Below are positions 11,240-23,371 of a stretch of 64,000 nt of DNA, one piece after another. Position 1 is the first letter of the stretch; the number at the start of each line of letters is the position of its first letter. The DNA comes from Tenrec ecaudatus (lineage: Eukaryota > Chordata > Mammalia > Afrosoricida > Tenrecidae), in NCBI RefSeq assembly GCF_050624435.1, contig NW_027458555.1:248001-312000 (forward strand). The letters run 5' to 3'. A program made the position numbers and the translations under genes. The notes under the pieces are model-generated. The model ran no database searches. It saw nothing but the letters and a program-made list of their open reading frames with translations, and was not told the origin of the DNA.

Positions 11240-13600
11240 CCTCTCCATCTTACAAATTCCATTAGAGCTTCTTTCAATGTGAGGGTTTGCATCAACCACT
11301 GAATTACAAACTTTGCATTGTAAGGGGAGGAAACAGTCCCCCATTTCCAAAGAGCAGAAGGACACCTTTGGAGTCAGATACACACAGAGGGACAAGGCAA
11401 AGATGATGGATCTCTCAGCTATGATGCAAATCTGTGCCCAGCAAGGGTCTTGGGAGGAAAGGGTGGCTGGGATTTCCATAAAGTTAGCTCAATCCCGCAT
11501 GAACCAGCAAGCACTTCACAGTGTCCTCAAGCCATAGCTGTGCATTGGAGCTGTCCTGTGTATCTCAAACCCAGCTTGTCTCCATCCCCTTGACATCCTC
11601 AGACACTGGGTGGGAATCAGGACAAAGCAGGTGAGGAGTTCCAGAGGACACATTTAAGGGCCTGCCCTATCATACGGTTAGCTTAGACAATCATGGCATT
11701 AACATTCAGAGATGGAGGTGACCTGGACTAGTGTGCAATTACATCAAAGTGTGATCCTTAAGTTGTCCTGCCAGCCAGCAACATCAGATGTTATGAGACG
11801 AGTGTGTGCTGGAATGACGAGGTTCACGTAATGCCATACTAGTCTGTATGTGGAAACTGAATGACTCCAATGAGCTTCAACTGAAAACTATCATCATATT
11901 ATTCGATTGAAATCCTGAATTTTAGTGAACCTCGTGAGTGTTCTTTTGCAAGGCATTTGCTTTTTCTCCTCAGCAAAACCGAGCTCAGAAAAGCCCAGGT
12001 GACCAGGACCTGTGCTTGGATTTCCACAATGGTAAAAAAATATTAATTTAGAGACATAGAGACAGTTTAAGCATTCAGTAAATGAGTTGTGTCAACTGTA
12101 AGACTGGAGAAAATGCTTGTCATGGTGGATATCAATGATAAAGAAATATTCATGGGAAGTGAACATTAAAAATGCATGTTTCAAGATAGTACTACTGAGT
12201 TCATGGTCAAGAATATGCAAATGATTCCAAAATCAGGCAATCTGTGACTTGGGTAATACATTCAAGGTTGAGAGTCCTGCAGTTATTAAGGGGTCAACCC
12301 TACAGCACAAAAAGAGTCACAGACTTTGGTTGTAAATGATCAAATTTCAGGTGAGCCAGAGCCGCTGGGTAATGAATAGTTAAAACGGTCTATAATCCTT
12401 CCTAAAATTTAAGGACCTGAATGGACCTCATTTAATTTGGAGTGCCTTTGTGTCTCAAACTGGTGTATTTTGGTTAAGGATCTGAAATACTATTTTTGGA
12501 TCTTATTCTTACTCTGTCCTGTCTATTAAACAACTCCTTCCCCCTAACTGCTCTGCTGTATCTCTACATGTGAAGTCATGACACCTGACTGGTTTGCACT
12601 CTTCTGAACGTTCCTGCCAAACAAAGGTCTTTCTTCAGAATCTTGCATTTCTTAAAGGGCACAGAGTTAAAGCCTTGTCTTGTCTGGGGACCAACTTTTC
12701 TAGTTGGCAACGTCTTCCCTGAACCATGATGACACTTAACTCACTTTACTTACACTGAGGTTTTCCTTAGCCATCAGGCACTGGGATGCATTGAGGGTGT
12801 TGCTTGTAGGAGCGGTGTGGTTTGTGATGATCACGGCCAAGGTGGGAAAAGACTGGGCTGATTCTCATCAGTAGGAGGCCAATGCCTCCTGGAGACATCC
12901 TGCCAGAGACCTCAGGGCATATGACCATTAATAACATGCAGGGACAGGAGTGAAGGACAGCCTCTGGTCCCAGCTTACCCCTGCCTGACCTTAGCAATAT
13001 GGTCTGAAGTGAACCCATGAGCATGTGAGCCATTTCCTCAAGTATTCATGAGTTTCTGTTGGACTCTGGAACAATTCACAGAGCCCAGAAACATGAGGAA
13101 GTATACTCAAGGGAGGGGTGGATTGAAAAGGGCACTGAATGGCATTATGGAAGAGGTGGATATTGAGGCATCATCAATCCCCAACTCCTTGGGATCAGCC
13201 TGGTATTAATTCTTGTAAATCATATATTTACCACATATGAAAATAACCAAGGACTTTGAGGTTGATTAAGTGGCACCAGTGTATGAAAAAGAAATGTGTT
13301 TTGGAGAGTGTGAGATAATGGAGACACTGCAGGGTGGACCTGATGGTTTCAAGGAAATCTGTACTGTCCAGTCTCTGACACACAGGTATATCAGAGCCTC
13401 AGGGCAGGAGCAATGAAGGGCTGGAGGGAGAGATTCTGGGCTCAGAAATGCGGGGCTGTTCTTTGACTATTCACTCACACCTCCTAGGAAACTTGCTTTC
13501 TCACTGCGGACTAACACAGAGATGAGTTCAAAAGAAGAATTACCCTACAATGGCCTCAGAGGAAACAAAGGAGCATCTATTCATAAGCACAGGGCTCCCT
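11240..13600. other. Unassigned V-V spacer
   Basis: No gene was recognised. ATGCAAAT octamers occur at 11424-11431 and near 12217, but no leader or V exon follows at the expected distance. They may be chance matches or remains of lost promoters. Confidence 0.5.
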
Positions 13601-13603
13601 CCT

Positions 13604-13611
13604 ATGCAAGT
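13604..13611 (+). promoter_or_regulatory. Octamer-like V promoter element (ATGCAAGT)
   Basis: Seven of eight bases match ATGCAAAT, located about 110 bp upstream of the leader ATG at 13720. That is the usual distance for heavy-chain V promoters. Confidence 0.55.
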
Positions 13612-13719
13612 CATTCTTCAGGCACTAGGTTAAAATCCCAGCCTTGGGCACTGAAGGCTATCAGTTCTCTTCTGACAGAGCTGTGGGTCCCTTGGGACAG
13701 CGCAGCTGTTGGCTAAAGC

Positions 13720-14157
13720 ATGCTATTGCTATGTGTTCTCCTGTGCCTGCTGACAGTTCCCCAAGGTGAGGGTCTCAGATATCAGTGTGGAATCTGGGGA
13801 AGGTTGTGACTGAGTGACTAACAGAGACCAATTACCTTTATTTACAGAAGTCATGTCCCAGGTGCAGCTTCAGGAGTCAGGCCCAGGATTGGTGGAGCCC
13901 TCCCAGAAGCTGTCCCTCACCTGCACTGTCTCTGGTGTCTCCATCACAAGCAGTGGTTACTACTGGCACTGGATCCGCCAGACCTCAGGAAAGGGGCTGC
14001 AGTGGATGGGCAGGATAACGTATGAAGGTAATACATATTATAACCCGTCCTTCCAAAGCCGACTCTCCATCACCAGAGACACATCGAAGAATCAGTTATC
14101 CCTGTAGCTGAGCTCAGTGACTGCGGAGGACATGGCCATGTCTTACTGTACAAGGAG
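13720..14157 (+). pseudogene. IGHV clan II segment with one in-frame stop (near-intact)
   Basis: Heavy-chain V segment resembling human IGHV4 and the mouse VH3 group. Leader exon 13720-13765 encodes MLLLCVLLCLLTVPQ, a plausible signal peptide, with donor GTGAG at 13766. The acceptor TTTACAG ends at 13847, and exon 2 continues in frame through EVMS into [24 protein letters not shown]2 is [16 protein letters not shown], and FR3 is [27 protein letters not shown] at 14105-14107 then replaces what is normally a lysine or similar codon. Beyond it the frame is still sound, reading LSSVTAEDMAMSYCTR with Cys104 kept and the conserved Tyr102 changed to Ser. A consensus RSS follows directly. A single substitution separates this from an open V gene, so it is either a young pseudogene or possibly polymorphic. 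Confidence 0.9.
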
Positions 14158-14196
14158 CACAGTGAGGGGAAGTCAGTGTGAGCCTAGACACAAACC
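14158..14196 (+). promoter_or_regulatory. Consensus V recombination signal (7-23-9)
   Basis: Heptamer CACAGTG (14158-14164), 23-bp spacer (14165-14187) and nonamer ACACAAACC (14188-14196). All spacing is canonical, so it should be recognised by RAG even though the V exon carries a stop. Confidence 0.92.
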
Positions 14197-14218
14197 TCCC
14201 TTGCAGGGAAGTCATTGG

Positions 14219-14233
14219 GCAGCAGGGGGCGCG
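14219..14233 (+). promoter_or_regulatory. CTCF-like motif 3' of clan II V
   Basis: GCAGCAGGGGGCGCG is an almost perfect match to the CTCF core consensus in forward orientation. It starts 22 bp after the RSS nonamer. Confidence 0.65.
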
Positions 14234-14825
14234 CAGGACCCACAGAGAACAGCCAGCCAACCCTAGACAGGCACAGATGAATGACAGGATGTCCTGTTGG
14301 AATTAAGGTTTCTCTTAGCTCTCAGCATCCCCAGGGACAATTTTGCCTCTTTATTTTTTTCTGTCTAAATTTTCTCCTTCACAATGCAGGCTTGAAAGGA
14401 GCAGCTAACAATCTTGGTTTGAAATAGAATATAAAAATCACAGGGCCCCCTGACTTGTGAGACAAGGTCAAATAGAATGGCCTGGAATGACTGGAGGACT
14501 GCTTTGTGAGATCATTCATGGAAGGGAACACTCATTGGAAGGGAACATTTGATCCCTCTAAAATGGCAAGTGTGTTACAAGAGAAGGACATTTCAAACGA
14601 GTGTCTCAGAATGCTGGTTAGAAGTGGAGAGGACGACACTTCTCCCCTGGTTTGAGCATGTCGTCAGGGAGACAAGTCCCTAGGGAAGAATGTCCCTTTG
14701 CACTGCAGTGTCAGCAACAAGAGGTGCACCCTCAATCAAGTGAATAGTCAGTGGTGCCTAAATGGTCTCACACATGGGAGAAGTGTGAGGATGGTGAGGG
14801 CCTGGGGATTATTGTTATTATTCTG

Positions 14826-14880
14826 TTTTTTATAAAGTCGCTAAGAGTAAGCACTGACTCAACAGCACCTACCAACGTCT
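14826..14880 (+). mobile_element. AfroSINE 3' fragment
   Basis: TTTTATAAAGTCGCTAAGAG and the following ACTGACTCAACAGCACCTACC match the conserved 3' part of AfroSINE (consensus recalled as ...CGCTATGAGTCGG... and GACTCGACGGCACCTAAC). Confidence 0.6.
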
Positions 14881-15107
14881 CTAATGCAGTGAGGGGCAGA
14901 AAACTGAAAGTAATTTGGAAATAAATATAATTGCCTAAATTAGCAATATACTATCTTACTGCATATTATTTTATCTTTATTTAGAAGTGTTAAAATGATT
15001 TAAAATTCAATAAATCTGCCATTTCTAATTATAATAAAACCTATGGGGATAACACACCCGAGGACAAGTGTAAGAAATAAATATAAAGGCTATAATGAAA
15101 TAAGGAG

Positions 15108-15240
15108 AAATGGTGACACAGTGGATTTGGGTTGGGCTGCTAACTGCAAGCTCAGCAGGTAGTAGAGCACTACAGCCTCGCAACCCACAGAGCCCGTTGT
15201 GCTCTACCCTGCAGGACTGAGATGACAGAGGATGGACTCA
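15108..15240 (+). mobile_element. AfroSINE, tRNA-derived part
   Basis: GGTGACACAGTGGATTTGGG, GGGCTGCTAACTGCAAGCTC and the following AGCAGGT segment resemble the tRNA-like head of afrotherian SINEs. GCTCTACCCTGCAGGACTGA matches the consensus before the GTCGCTATGAG block. Confidence 0.65.
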
Positions 15241-18200
15241 AGGGCAGGGAGTTGGTGTTTTGGTATAAATAATAGTAAATCATCAATGATTCCCTTATTG
15301 AATCCAATAAATATTCCCATGTAACAAAGAAGAATAAATGAACTTGCATCGGAGGAAATACAAATAAATTCTTTATGCTCCTGATGAGACATTTTTGCAT
15401 TCTCAAGAGAAAAACTAAGTAAACCATGGACTCAAGAGTTTGTACTATACTAAGATCACTGAATCCAAAGATAATCAGCATATTGTTTTTCTAGATATTA
15501 GGGTGGAAATATTTCCAAATGTTTCAACTTTTAAATTTTAGTTACAATTCAATCCATTATCAATCAATTTGGTAACAGAAATTTAATGAAATCATCAGAA
15601 TGGTATTTAAATTTATTTGGGATCATTATAGATGAAAAATAAATATAGCTAACGTATATTCTTGACCATACTCTGAAGTACAACACCGTGTTTGATGCCT
15701 TCTGACAACTATAAATGCAGTAACATTAGATATGATCTGTCTTTGTTGCATCTACTTCTCAATTGACTGTTTTATTGTGTGTGTTTTTTTTGGTGTCCTT
15801 TCGTTTCAAACAGTATGTGATGGTATCTCACTGTTTAACCTTACACTCTAATGACAAGTAATGCTTATTTGTTATATATGATGCTTATGTTTCCTAAGAA
15901 AGTCAGATTATTTGTGTTTTTGTAGTCCTTCCAGGATGAGGCTTTAAAATCAAGTCCTGTTTTCAATATTTTATATCTTCCTTATTATAGATTTCCTTCT
16001 AGTTCCCAGTTTAGGTCGGTACCTTCAGTGATGATGCCTCTCTCTGTGCCTGATATAACAGATCACAGGGAAAAACTAAGAAGAGCTTCCACCCCGTGGA
16101 ACACATGGTCTAGAACAGACTCAGTAAGAGATTGACAGTACAACTGGGGGATTTATTGGGGTGGGCATCTGGAGGATCCTTGAGCAAAATCCGTGAAAGG
16201 CAGGGTTCAGACTCCATGCCGCTGTCTCTCAACATCAATGAGGACTCACCTATGAAAGTGGACAGAGACATCCTTCCTGAGCAGACAGCCCCCAGCACTC
16301 CTCTCAGACACCACACCCAGGATTCTGCCCAGCAGGACAGTGAGGGTTTGCATCTCTGGGCTCCCGCTGCGTCACAGAAATCTGGGAGCTTCCACTAGCC
16401 TTTCAGCTGGCCACTTCCCAGTGTGCATCTAGTGGAACAGAGTGTGTTGGTGACTGCAGATGGATTTCATCCATTTTGACCCCCAAAATTCAATAAATAC
16501 AAATAACAATTTTAAAATAAAAGCTACATAGTCATCAGTAACCAGAAAATGTGTAACGGATAAATAATAAAGACTATATATAAATGATATCATCACAATG
16601 CATGTGATATGATTAAAGTTAACCTTAATGATTTTAAATGATATAGAACAGCTTTTAGCAATAATCCACACCAACTTTCATTATAAGAAAGAAATAAATG
16701 ACAATCTATCCAAGGAAAGAGAGGTAAAAATAAAATTGTCACCCTTTATGGTATATGATTAAAGTTTACCCTAGTGCTTCTAAATGAGACCTCAGCAGCT
16801 TTCAGCATGAAAGCCATGTTTCCTACATAACTTGGATTCATCCTTCTGAATAACCTGGGAGGAAGCAGCCTACCATCCCACGTGCCCATCTTGGATTCCT
16901 CTAGCCCTCACCTGCTTGAGTCAAGAGAGTGGTCCAGACTGATATCTGAGCCTTGACAGCCCCTACAACTGTGAATTGAAAAGGTGAGAAGTGTGACTAG
17001 AATTTTTCCTAAACATTTCTGGCACGGTGTAAGGGTGGTGGGATGGGACTAAAAGTGAGGCTTTCTTCTTTAATAAAGGGCACAGTCTCTGAAACTCACA
17101 GGGAAGCACTGATTCAATAACATTCAGTGACTAAGGGTGCTGGGGCCAAGATATCAGAGGACGGAGGTCACCCACCCAGTTGGCCCTTCCTGAGGTCTGA
17201 GCAGATGCAGCTTACCCTTCATGGGTCAGGATTCCTTTTGGAGTAGATTCGTCAGAATGAGCACAGGGGCCCACTCAGCATCTTGGAGCTTCCCATCCAG
17301 AGTTATGTTGCAACATGAGGCTTCATCCATTGCCCCTTGGAGCGGCTGTCCATAGAATTCTCCCACCGTTGTTCATGGCAGCTGTTGCCTGGAGATAGAG
17401 GGAGACAGTGAAAGTCATGGTGGAGTCCTGGCTCTTCATCTCGCTGTCCCTGGTTGTTCTAGTGACAATCTCACAGGACATCTTTTGCATGTGAAAGACA
17501 GTTGTCTTCATATTCTAAGTTTCCAGAGCTTTTCAAGAACATTTGATATTTGGTTGTTTTTATTTTACAGTGTCTCATGTTTGTCTGAAAATTTTGCCTC
17601 AGTGTTTTTAAAGGTTTTTTTTTTTCAAAAGTCAGCCACCAGGCCTATCTGTTAAAGTATCTCTGAGGAGAAATGAAACATCTTCTCAGCTGCTAAACAT
17701 TGGAACTCTTTGTGTTATTAGGGGTTCCAAGTTTAATCTCACATTTATTCAAGAGGGAAATTGACACATTGTGATGTATTTATTTTGGAGGATTTAAAGA
17801 ATTTTTTAAATTATGGTAAATTCTCCCTTTTAAGCTTCTTGGGTTTGCATTTGTATTTGTTTTGTTTCACTTTCTATTAAAAATCTCTGACATTTAAGGA
17901 AAAGGCATTGCTTTTAGAATGCTGCTGTTGGTGTTGCTGAGATGACTGCAAGGTGTGACATAAGTGTGGATCAACTACAAGTCCGGGGAGATAACATAGA
18001 GCTAAATAAGAGACTGTCACAGTATTTTCACATTAGAATAGAGGCGTCTAACCTACTAAGAATTGTGTAGGGAGATTTGCATTCTGGTGGTGAGAATAAT
18101 TTTTTATATAATTCATGAATTCTATTTATGAATCATAAAATGTCTGTCATTGTAAAGATGTTTTAGGCTGTTCTTGTTGTTAAGAGATATGGAATTGGTC

Positions 18201-18440
18201 CAGAATCCTACATACCCTCAGCACTGACTCATAGTTAGCCTATATGAAAATGGAGGAAATACTGGAAAATCCAGGGACATCCTCAAAATTGTAATGTTGA
18301 AATGAAATGCTGCAGTTATCATATCACTCTAGCTTAATGAGTTGATTATACTAAGAAAGTGTTTATACTACTCACTGCTATAACATATTTGATGTAATCA
18401 TTCAAATTGTTAATTTGGTCTTCAAATATCCAATTCTTTA
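15241..18440. other. Unassigned sequence
   Basis: No V segment or other gene was recognised. A GC-richer patch at 16100-16400 has open frames on both strands, including a minus-strand ATG followed about 100 bp later by a CATAGGTGAGT donor-like site, but no domain could be matched. The rest is AT-rich with no obvious repeat family. Confidence 0.45.
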
Positions 18441-18444
18441 TAGG

Positions 18445-19045
18445 TCATTGTCTTCCTTGAAAAATGCTGACAGAGACCTGCTCTGATCTGCCTTTCAAGA
18501 TGTTGATCTTACTTACAAGACATGCCCACATCTTCCTTGAAAGACATCGATGATCTGACTTGTAAGATGGTGACAGAAGACCAGATAAAAGTCTTTCTTG
18601 CAAGATGTTACTAAGCTTCCTTGCAAGATGCTGGGAAAATATTCTCTTATCTGTCTTACAAGATGTCGCTGATACTCTTTAAAAGGTGCTGATAGAAGAC
18701 CTGGTCTGAGCTTCACTGATCTTTTTTGGAAGATGCTGATAGAGTACTGCTCTGATCTTCCTGGCAAGATGTTGCTGTTCTTCCTTGCAAATTGCGAGAG
18801 AAGACCTGTTCTGATCTGCCTTGCAAGATTTAGCTGAACTTCCTTGCAAGAAATTGATTGAGACCTGCAATGATCTTACTTACAAGATATCACTGGTCTT
18901 CCTTAATGGGTGCTGATGGAAGACTTGCTCTGGTCTTCCTTGCCAAGATGTTGCTGATCTGCTTTGCAATATAGAAGACCTACAATGATCTTCTGTACAA
19001 GATGCTGCTGGTCTTCTTCAAAGAAGCTCTTAGAAGATCTGCTCT
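18445..19045 (+). repeat. Diverged minisatellite, about 30-33-bp half-units
   Basis: Roughly 600 bp is built from variants of CTGATCTTCCTTGCAAGATG alternating with CTGATAGAAGACCTGCTCTG-type segments. Two half-units make a higher-order unit of about 60-66 bp. Units differ by many substitutions and small indels. The palindrome CTTGCAAG recurs in most units. Minus-strand open frames through it are a by-product of the repeat. It abuts a (TTC)n run and the tail of a minus-strand L1. Confidence 0.85.
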
Positions 19046-19055
19046 GGTCATTCTT

Positions 19056-19733
19056 TTTTTCTTCTTCTTCTTCTTCTTCTTTTACATTTTATTAGGGGCT
19101 CATACAACTCTTATCACAATCCATACATATACACATATCAATTGTAGAGAGCACATCCGTACATTCTTTGCCCTAATCATTTTCAAAGCATTTGCTCTCC
19201 ACTTAAGCCCTTTGCATCAGGTCCTCTTTTTCCCCTCCCTCCGCGCTCCCTCCTCCCTCATTAGCCTTTGATAATTTATAGATTGTTATTTTGTCATATC
19301 TTGCCCTATCCAGAGTCTCCCTTTCCCCCCTTCTCTGCTGTCCCTCTCCCAGGGAGGAGGTCACATGTGGATCCTTATAATCAGTTCCTCCTTTCCAACC
19401 CACTCACCCTCCACTCTCCCAGCATTGCCTCTCATACCCCTGGTCCTGAAGTTATCGTCCACCCTGGATTCCCTGTGCCTCCAGCTCCCATATGCACCGG
19501 TGTACAACCTCTGCCCTATCCAGTCCTGCAAGGTAGATTTCGGATCATGGTAGTTGGGGGGAGGAAGCATCCAGGATCTCGGTGAAAGCTGCTTTCTTCA
19601 CCAGTACTACCTCGCACCCTGACTGACCCATTTCCTCTCCTAAACCCCTCTATGAGGGGATCTCCAGTGGCCGACACTTGGGCCTTAGGTCTCCACTCTG
19701 CACTTCCGCTTCATTCACTATGGTATACACACA

Positions 19734-19775
<42 letters not shown>

Positions 19776-20447
19776 CACACACATATATTCTTTTCTTTTT
19801 TCTTGCATTATGCCTTATACCTGGTCCCTTTGGCACCTCGTGATCGCACAGGCTGGTGTGTTCTTCTTTGTTGGCTTTGTTGCTTGTGAGCTAGATGGCC
19901 GCTTGTTTATCTTCAAGCCTTTAAGACCCCAGACACTATATCTTTTGATAGCCAGGCACCATCAGCTTTCTTCACCACATTTACTTGTTCACCCGCTTTG
20001 GCTTCAGCAGTTGTGTCGGGAGGGTAAGCATTGTAGAGTGCCAATTTAATAAACGAAAGTAGTCATGCATTGAGGGAGTGCCTGAGTAGAGCCCCAAGGT
20101 CCTTCCGCCACCTTAATACTAAACCTATAAATATAGGCACATAGATCTATTTCCATATATATATATATATTTGCATGTACATGTCTTTGTGTAGACCTCC
20201 ATAAATGCCCCCTGACTCCTAGCTCTTTCCTCCATCTCCCTTGACTTCCCTCCTGCCCTACTACCATGCTCCGTCCCCACCTAGGCTACAGCTATACCTT
20301 TTCTCTACGCAACCTTACCCTTGCTCATTCCCCACCAGGCCTGCCACTCTCCCCTCACTACCATTTTGGGTCACATGTTGATCCCTTGTCCCTGTGTTTG
20401 TTAACACCACTTCCTTACCCCTCTACCTCCCCAACTTTCCTAATAGT
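19056..20447 (-). mobile_element. L1 3' end, minus strand, 5'-truncated
   Basis: Reading the minus strand, this is the same 3' UTR as in the 1-4319 copy, ending in CCCCTAATAAAATG and an A/GAA-rich tail (seen as TTC repeats at 19056-19082). It extends back to the segment equivalent to about 2915 of that copy. An internal CA/TA microsatellite is at 19724-19789. Confidence 0.9.
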
Positions 20448-20454
20448 TTGAGCA

Positions 20455-22627
20455 AATTTTAAATCAAAACTTTTATTTTATGCAAAAGGGGCATAGGCGA
20501 AAAGCTCGTGTATACAAACATTCCTGTGGCGAGGTCCAGGTAGTATGGCAGGGGCCAGCCCAAATTTAGGGATACATATGGAAACGAATTCAAAATGAGG
20601 GAGCAAAAAGGAAAAAGAAAAAAAGACATGAGATGCAGGACAACAGGGTACTAACCACCCAAGGGGAGGGTATAGTTTATCTCCACAGGGAAAGAGGGGC
20701 CAGAGTTCAGCCGGTGCAACATGACATGAATGAAACATACTAGCATGAAGAAGGGAACCAATAGAGAGGTTCGAGGGGCTGACCACAATCCCAACTACGT
20801 GGATAGTCTCCCCTCCACCCAGAAGAATGTACTTCAGAGGACCACACTGAAACTACAGCTCAGGGAGAGGGACATGTCTGATCAGAGCACACAGGTGCAA
20901 AGGAAGGGGGTGGAAGAGAGAGCGGGGCACATGCTGGGGCACATGCTGGGCCACCAAGCCCTGAGGACGATATCACAGCTCAGAACAGTCAATACAGAGA
21001 GAGGACTATAGGGCTGGCCCCACTACAAGGCACGACATCCCTCACTGACCCATAGCACTATGGGGAACAACACTGGAGACACTGGGAATTGTGTCCAATC
21101 TGAACCCACGACACCGAGGCAAAACACTAAAGGTGTGTGACAGAACAGCAAGGGGAGCAGAGCATTGAGTCCCAAGGGAATATGAAAAATAAACTTTGGG
21201 GCCAGAGAGTGGCACCTCATCACACTCCACCAGAAAACACTCCTAAAGGTCAACAAACAGACTTTGAACTATTACAGCAGTGGTTCTCAAACTTCCTAAT
21301 GCCAGGAACCTCTAATAGAGTTTCTCATGTTGTGGTGATCCCCCCCCCCAGCCATAGAATTATTTTTGTTGCTACTTCATAACTGTAATTTTGCTACTGT
21401 TATAAATCAGGCAACTCCTGTGAAAGTGTCATTCGATCCCCCCCAAAGGGGTCACGACCCACAAGTTCAGAACTGCTGATTCATAGGCTTTTCTTTTTGT
21501 TGTTGTTTTGTTTCTTTTGTTGCTTTTTTTTGCTGTATTATTTTTTGTGCATATTATTATCTCTGTGGGTCTATCCAGATAAGTTAGGCGGGACAAAGAA
21601 TCTGGAGGAAAAACAATGGAATCGGCAGTTCCGGGATTATCTGGGAGAGGGGGAGTAGGGGAAAGGAAGTATGTGTTTACAAACCCAGGGGCATAGGAAC
21701 AACAAATGATCCAAAATCAATGGCAAGGAGGGAGTGGGAGACCAGGTAGGGCTTGAAAAAGGGCAAAGTAACTAAGAGGAATTACTGAACCCCAAATGAA
21801 GGCTGAGAATGAGAGTGGGACATGAGGAAAGGAATAGGAAATAGAGGCAAGAACTAGGAGGCAAAGGGCATTTATAGACGGCTAAATACAGGCATGTATA
21901 TATATATAAATATATTTATATATGATGATGTGCATATATTTATAGGTTTAGTATTAAGGTAGCAGATGGACATTGGGCCTCTACTCAAGTACTCCCTCAA
22001 AGCCAGAACACTTTGTTCTATTAATCTGGCATTCCATGATGCTTGCCTTCCTGACAGGATTGCTGAAGACAAAGCGGTATATAAGCAAATGTGGTAAAGA
22101 AAGCTTAAGATGACCGGGTATCAAAAGATAAAACATCTGGGTCTCAAAGGCTTGAAGATAAACAAGCTGCCATCTAGCTCAGAAGCAATAAAGCCCACAT
22201 GGAAGAAGCACACCGGCCTGTGTGAACACAAGCTTTCAGTGGAATTAGGTATCAGGAATCAAAGAGGAAAAATCATATCATTGTGAATGAGGGGGAGTTC
22301 AGAGTGGAGACCCAAGACCCATCTGTAGGCAACTGGACATCCCCTTACAGAAGGGTTATGGGGAGGAAAGCAGCCAGTCAGTGTGCAATATACCACTGAA
22401 GAAACATACAACTTTCATCCAGCTCTTTGTTCTTCCTCCCCCCTACTACCATGATCCCAAAGCTACCTTTGAAATCTGGCTAGACCAGAGGATGTACACT
22501 GGTACAGATAAGAACTGGAATCACAGGGAATCCAGGAGAGATAAACCCATCAGGACAAATAATGAGAGTAGTGACACCATAAGGGTAAGGGGAAAGTGGG
22601 ATAAAAAGAGGGAACCAATCACAATCA
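20455..22627 (+). mobile_element. L1 3' UTR, plus strand, missing its 3' tail
   Basis: Starts at the beginning of the L1 3' UTR (TGCAAAAGGGGCATAGGCG, equivalent to about 1906 of the first copy) and runs to about the equivalent of 3990. It then breaks into an opposite-strand L1 piece. It lies head-to-head with the minus-strand L1 to its left and carries a nested hAT element at 21278-21478. Confidence 0.85.
21278..21478. mobile_element. Non-autonomous hAT transposon, SPIN-like
   Basis: About 200 bp with terminal inverted repeats CAGTGGTTCTCAAAC...GTTCAGAACTGCTG. The interior TTGTTGCTACTTCATAACTG and GGGGTCACGACCCAC is characteristic of SPIN-type elements (recognised from memory). It interrupts the L1 at 20455-22627, so it is younger than that L1. 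The 8-bp flanks (TATTACAG and ATTCATAG) match only partly. Confidence 0.8.
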
Positions 22628-23085
22628 TATGGGTCTGGGTCTCCACTCCTAACTCCCCATCATTCACAATGATATGATTTTTCCCCTTGGCATCAGCTGT
22701 TCATTTTTTCCCTCTCTCCCTGCTCCCCCCTCCCTCATGAGCCCTTGATAATTTATAAATTATTATTTTATCTTCTCTTACACTGCCCAGTGTCTCCCTT
22801 CACCTACTTTTCTGTTGCCCATCCCCCAGAGATAAGGTTATATGTAGATCTTTGTGATAGCTTTCCCCTTTCTACCTCCCCTTCCCTCCCGGAATTGCCA
22901 TTCTCTCCACTGGTCCTGAGGGGTTCATCTGTCCTGGATTCCCTGTGTTTACAGTTCAAATATGCACTGCTGTGCATCCTGTGGTCTAACCAGGTTTTCA
23001 AGTTAGAATTGGGATCATGATAATGGGGTGAGAGGAAGTGTTTAAGAACTAGAAGAAGGTTGTGAGTTTCATTATTGCTACAGTG
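22628..23085 (-). mobile_element. Rearranged L1 3' UTR piece, minus strand
   Basis: A short piece equivalent to the 3650-3700 part of the first L1 (minus strand) is joined directly to a piece equivalent to about 4165 back to 3790. The poly(A) end is missing. Together with the plus-strand copy on its left it forms an inverted, internally deleted arrangement. Confidence 0.75.
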
Positions 23086-23371
23086 AAAAAAAAGGTTTTT
23101 ATTTTATTTGGATCCATAATCCGTGGCAAAAACTATCAATAAATCCAAAAACATATTTTTTGGAGAAAATCTTCTATAAAGGATCCACTTGAAGTGTTGA
23201 AATCAACATGGGGAGCTTGGCTCAAGTCAGACCATGGTATATTCATTACAACATATCCATTTTTTAAAAGTGGACAATGAGTAAAATTATATATTAATTT
23301 ATTTTATTTTTTATTTGTGCAGAATATTGAATATACCACAGACAGGAAGAAGAATAAAAAAATTATCTTGG

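Noticed and set aside
11424..11431. ATGCAAAT octamer as a V promoter (also near 12217 and 38138)
   Set aside because: No leader or V exon follows within the usual 100-200 bp. AT-rich DNA gives this word by chance, and it also occurs in the L1 3' UTR.
18445..19045. CRISPR-like array
   Set aside because: Repeats and spacers are not distinct. All units are related along their whole length, as in a minisatellite, and the host is a mammal.
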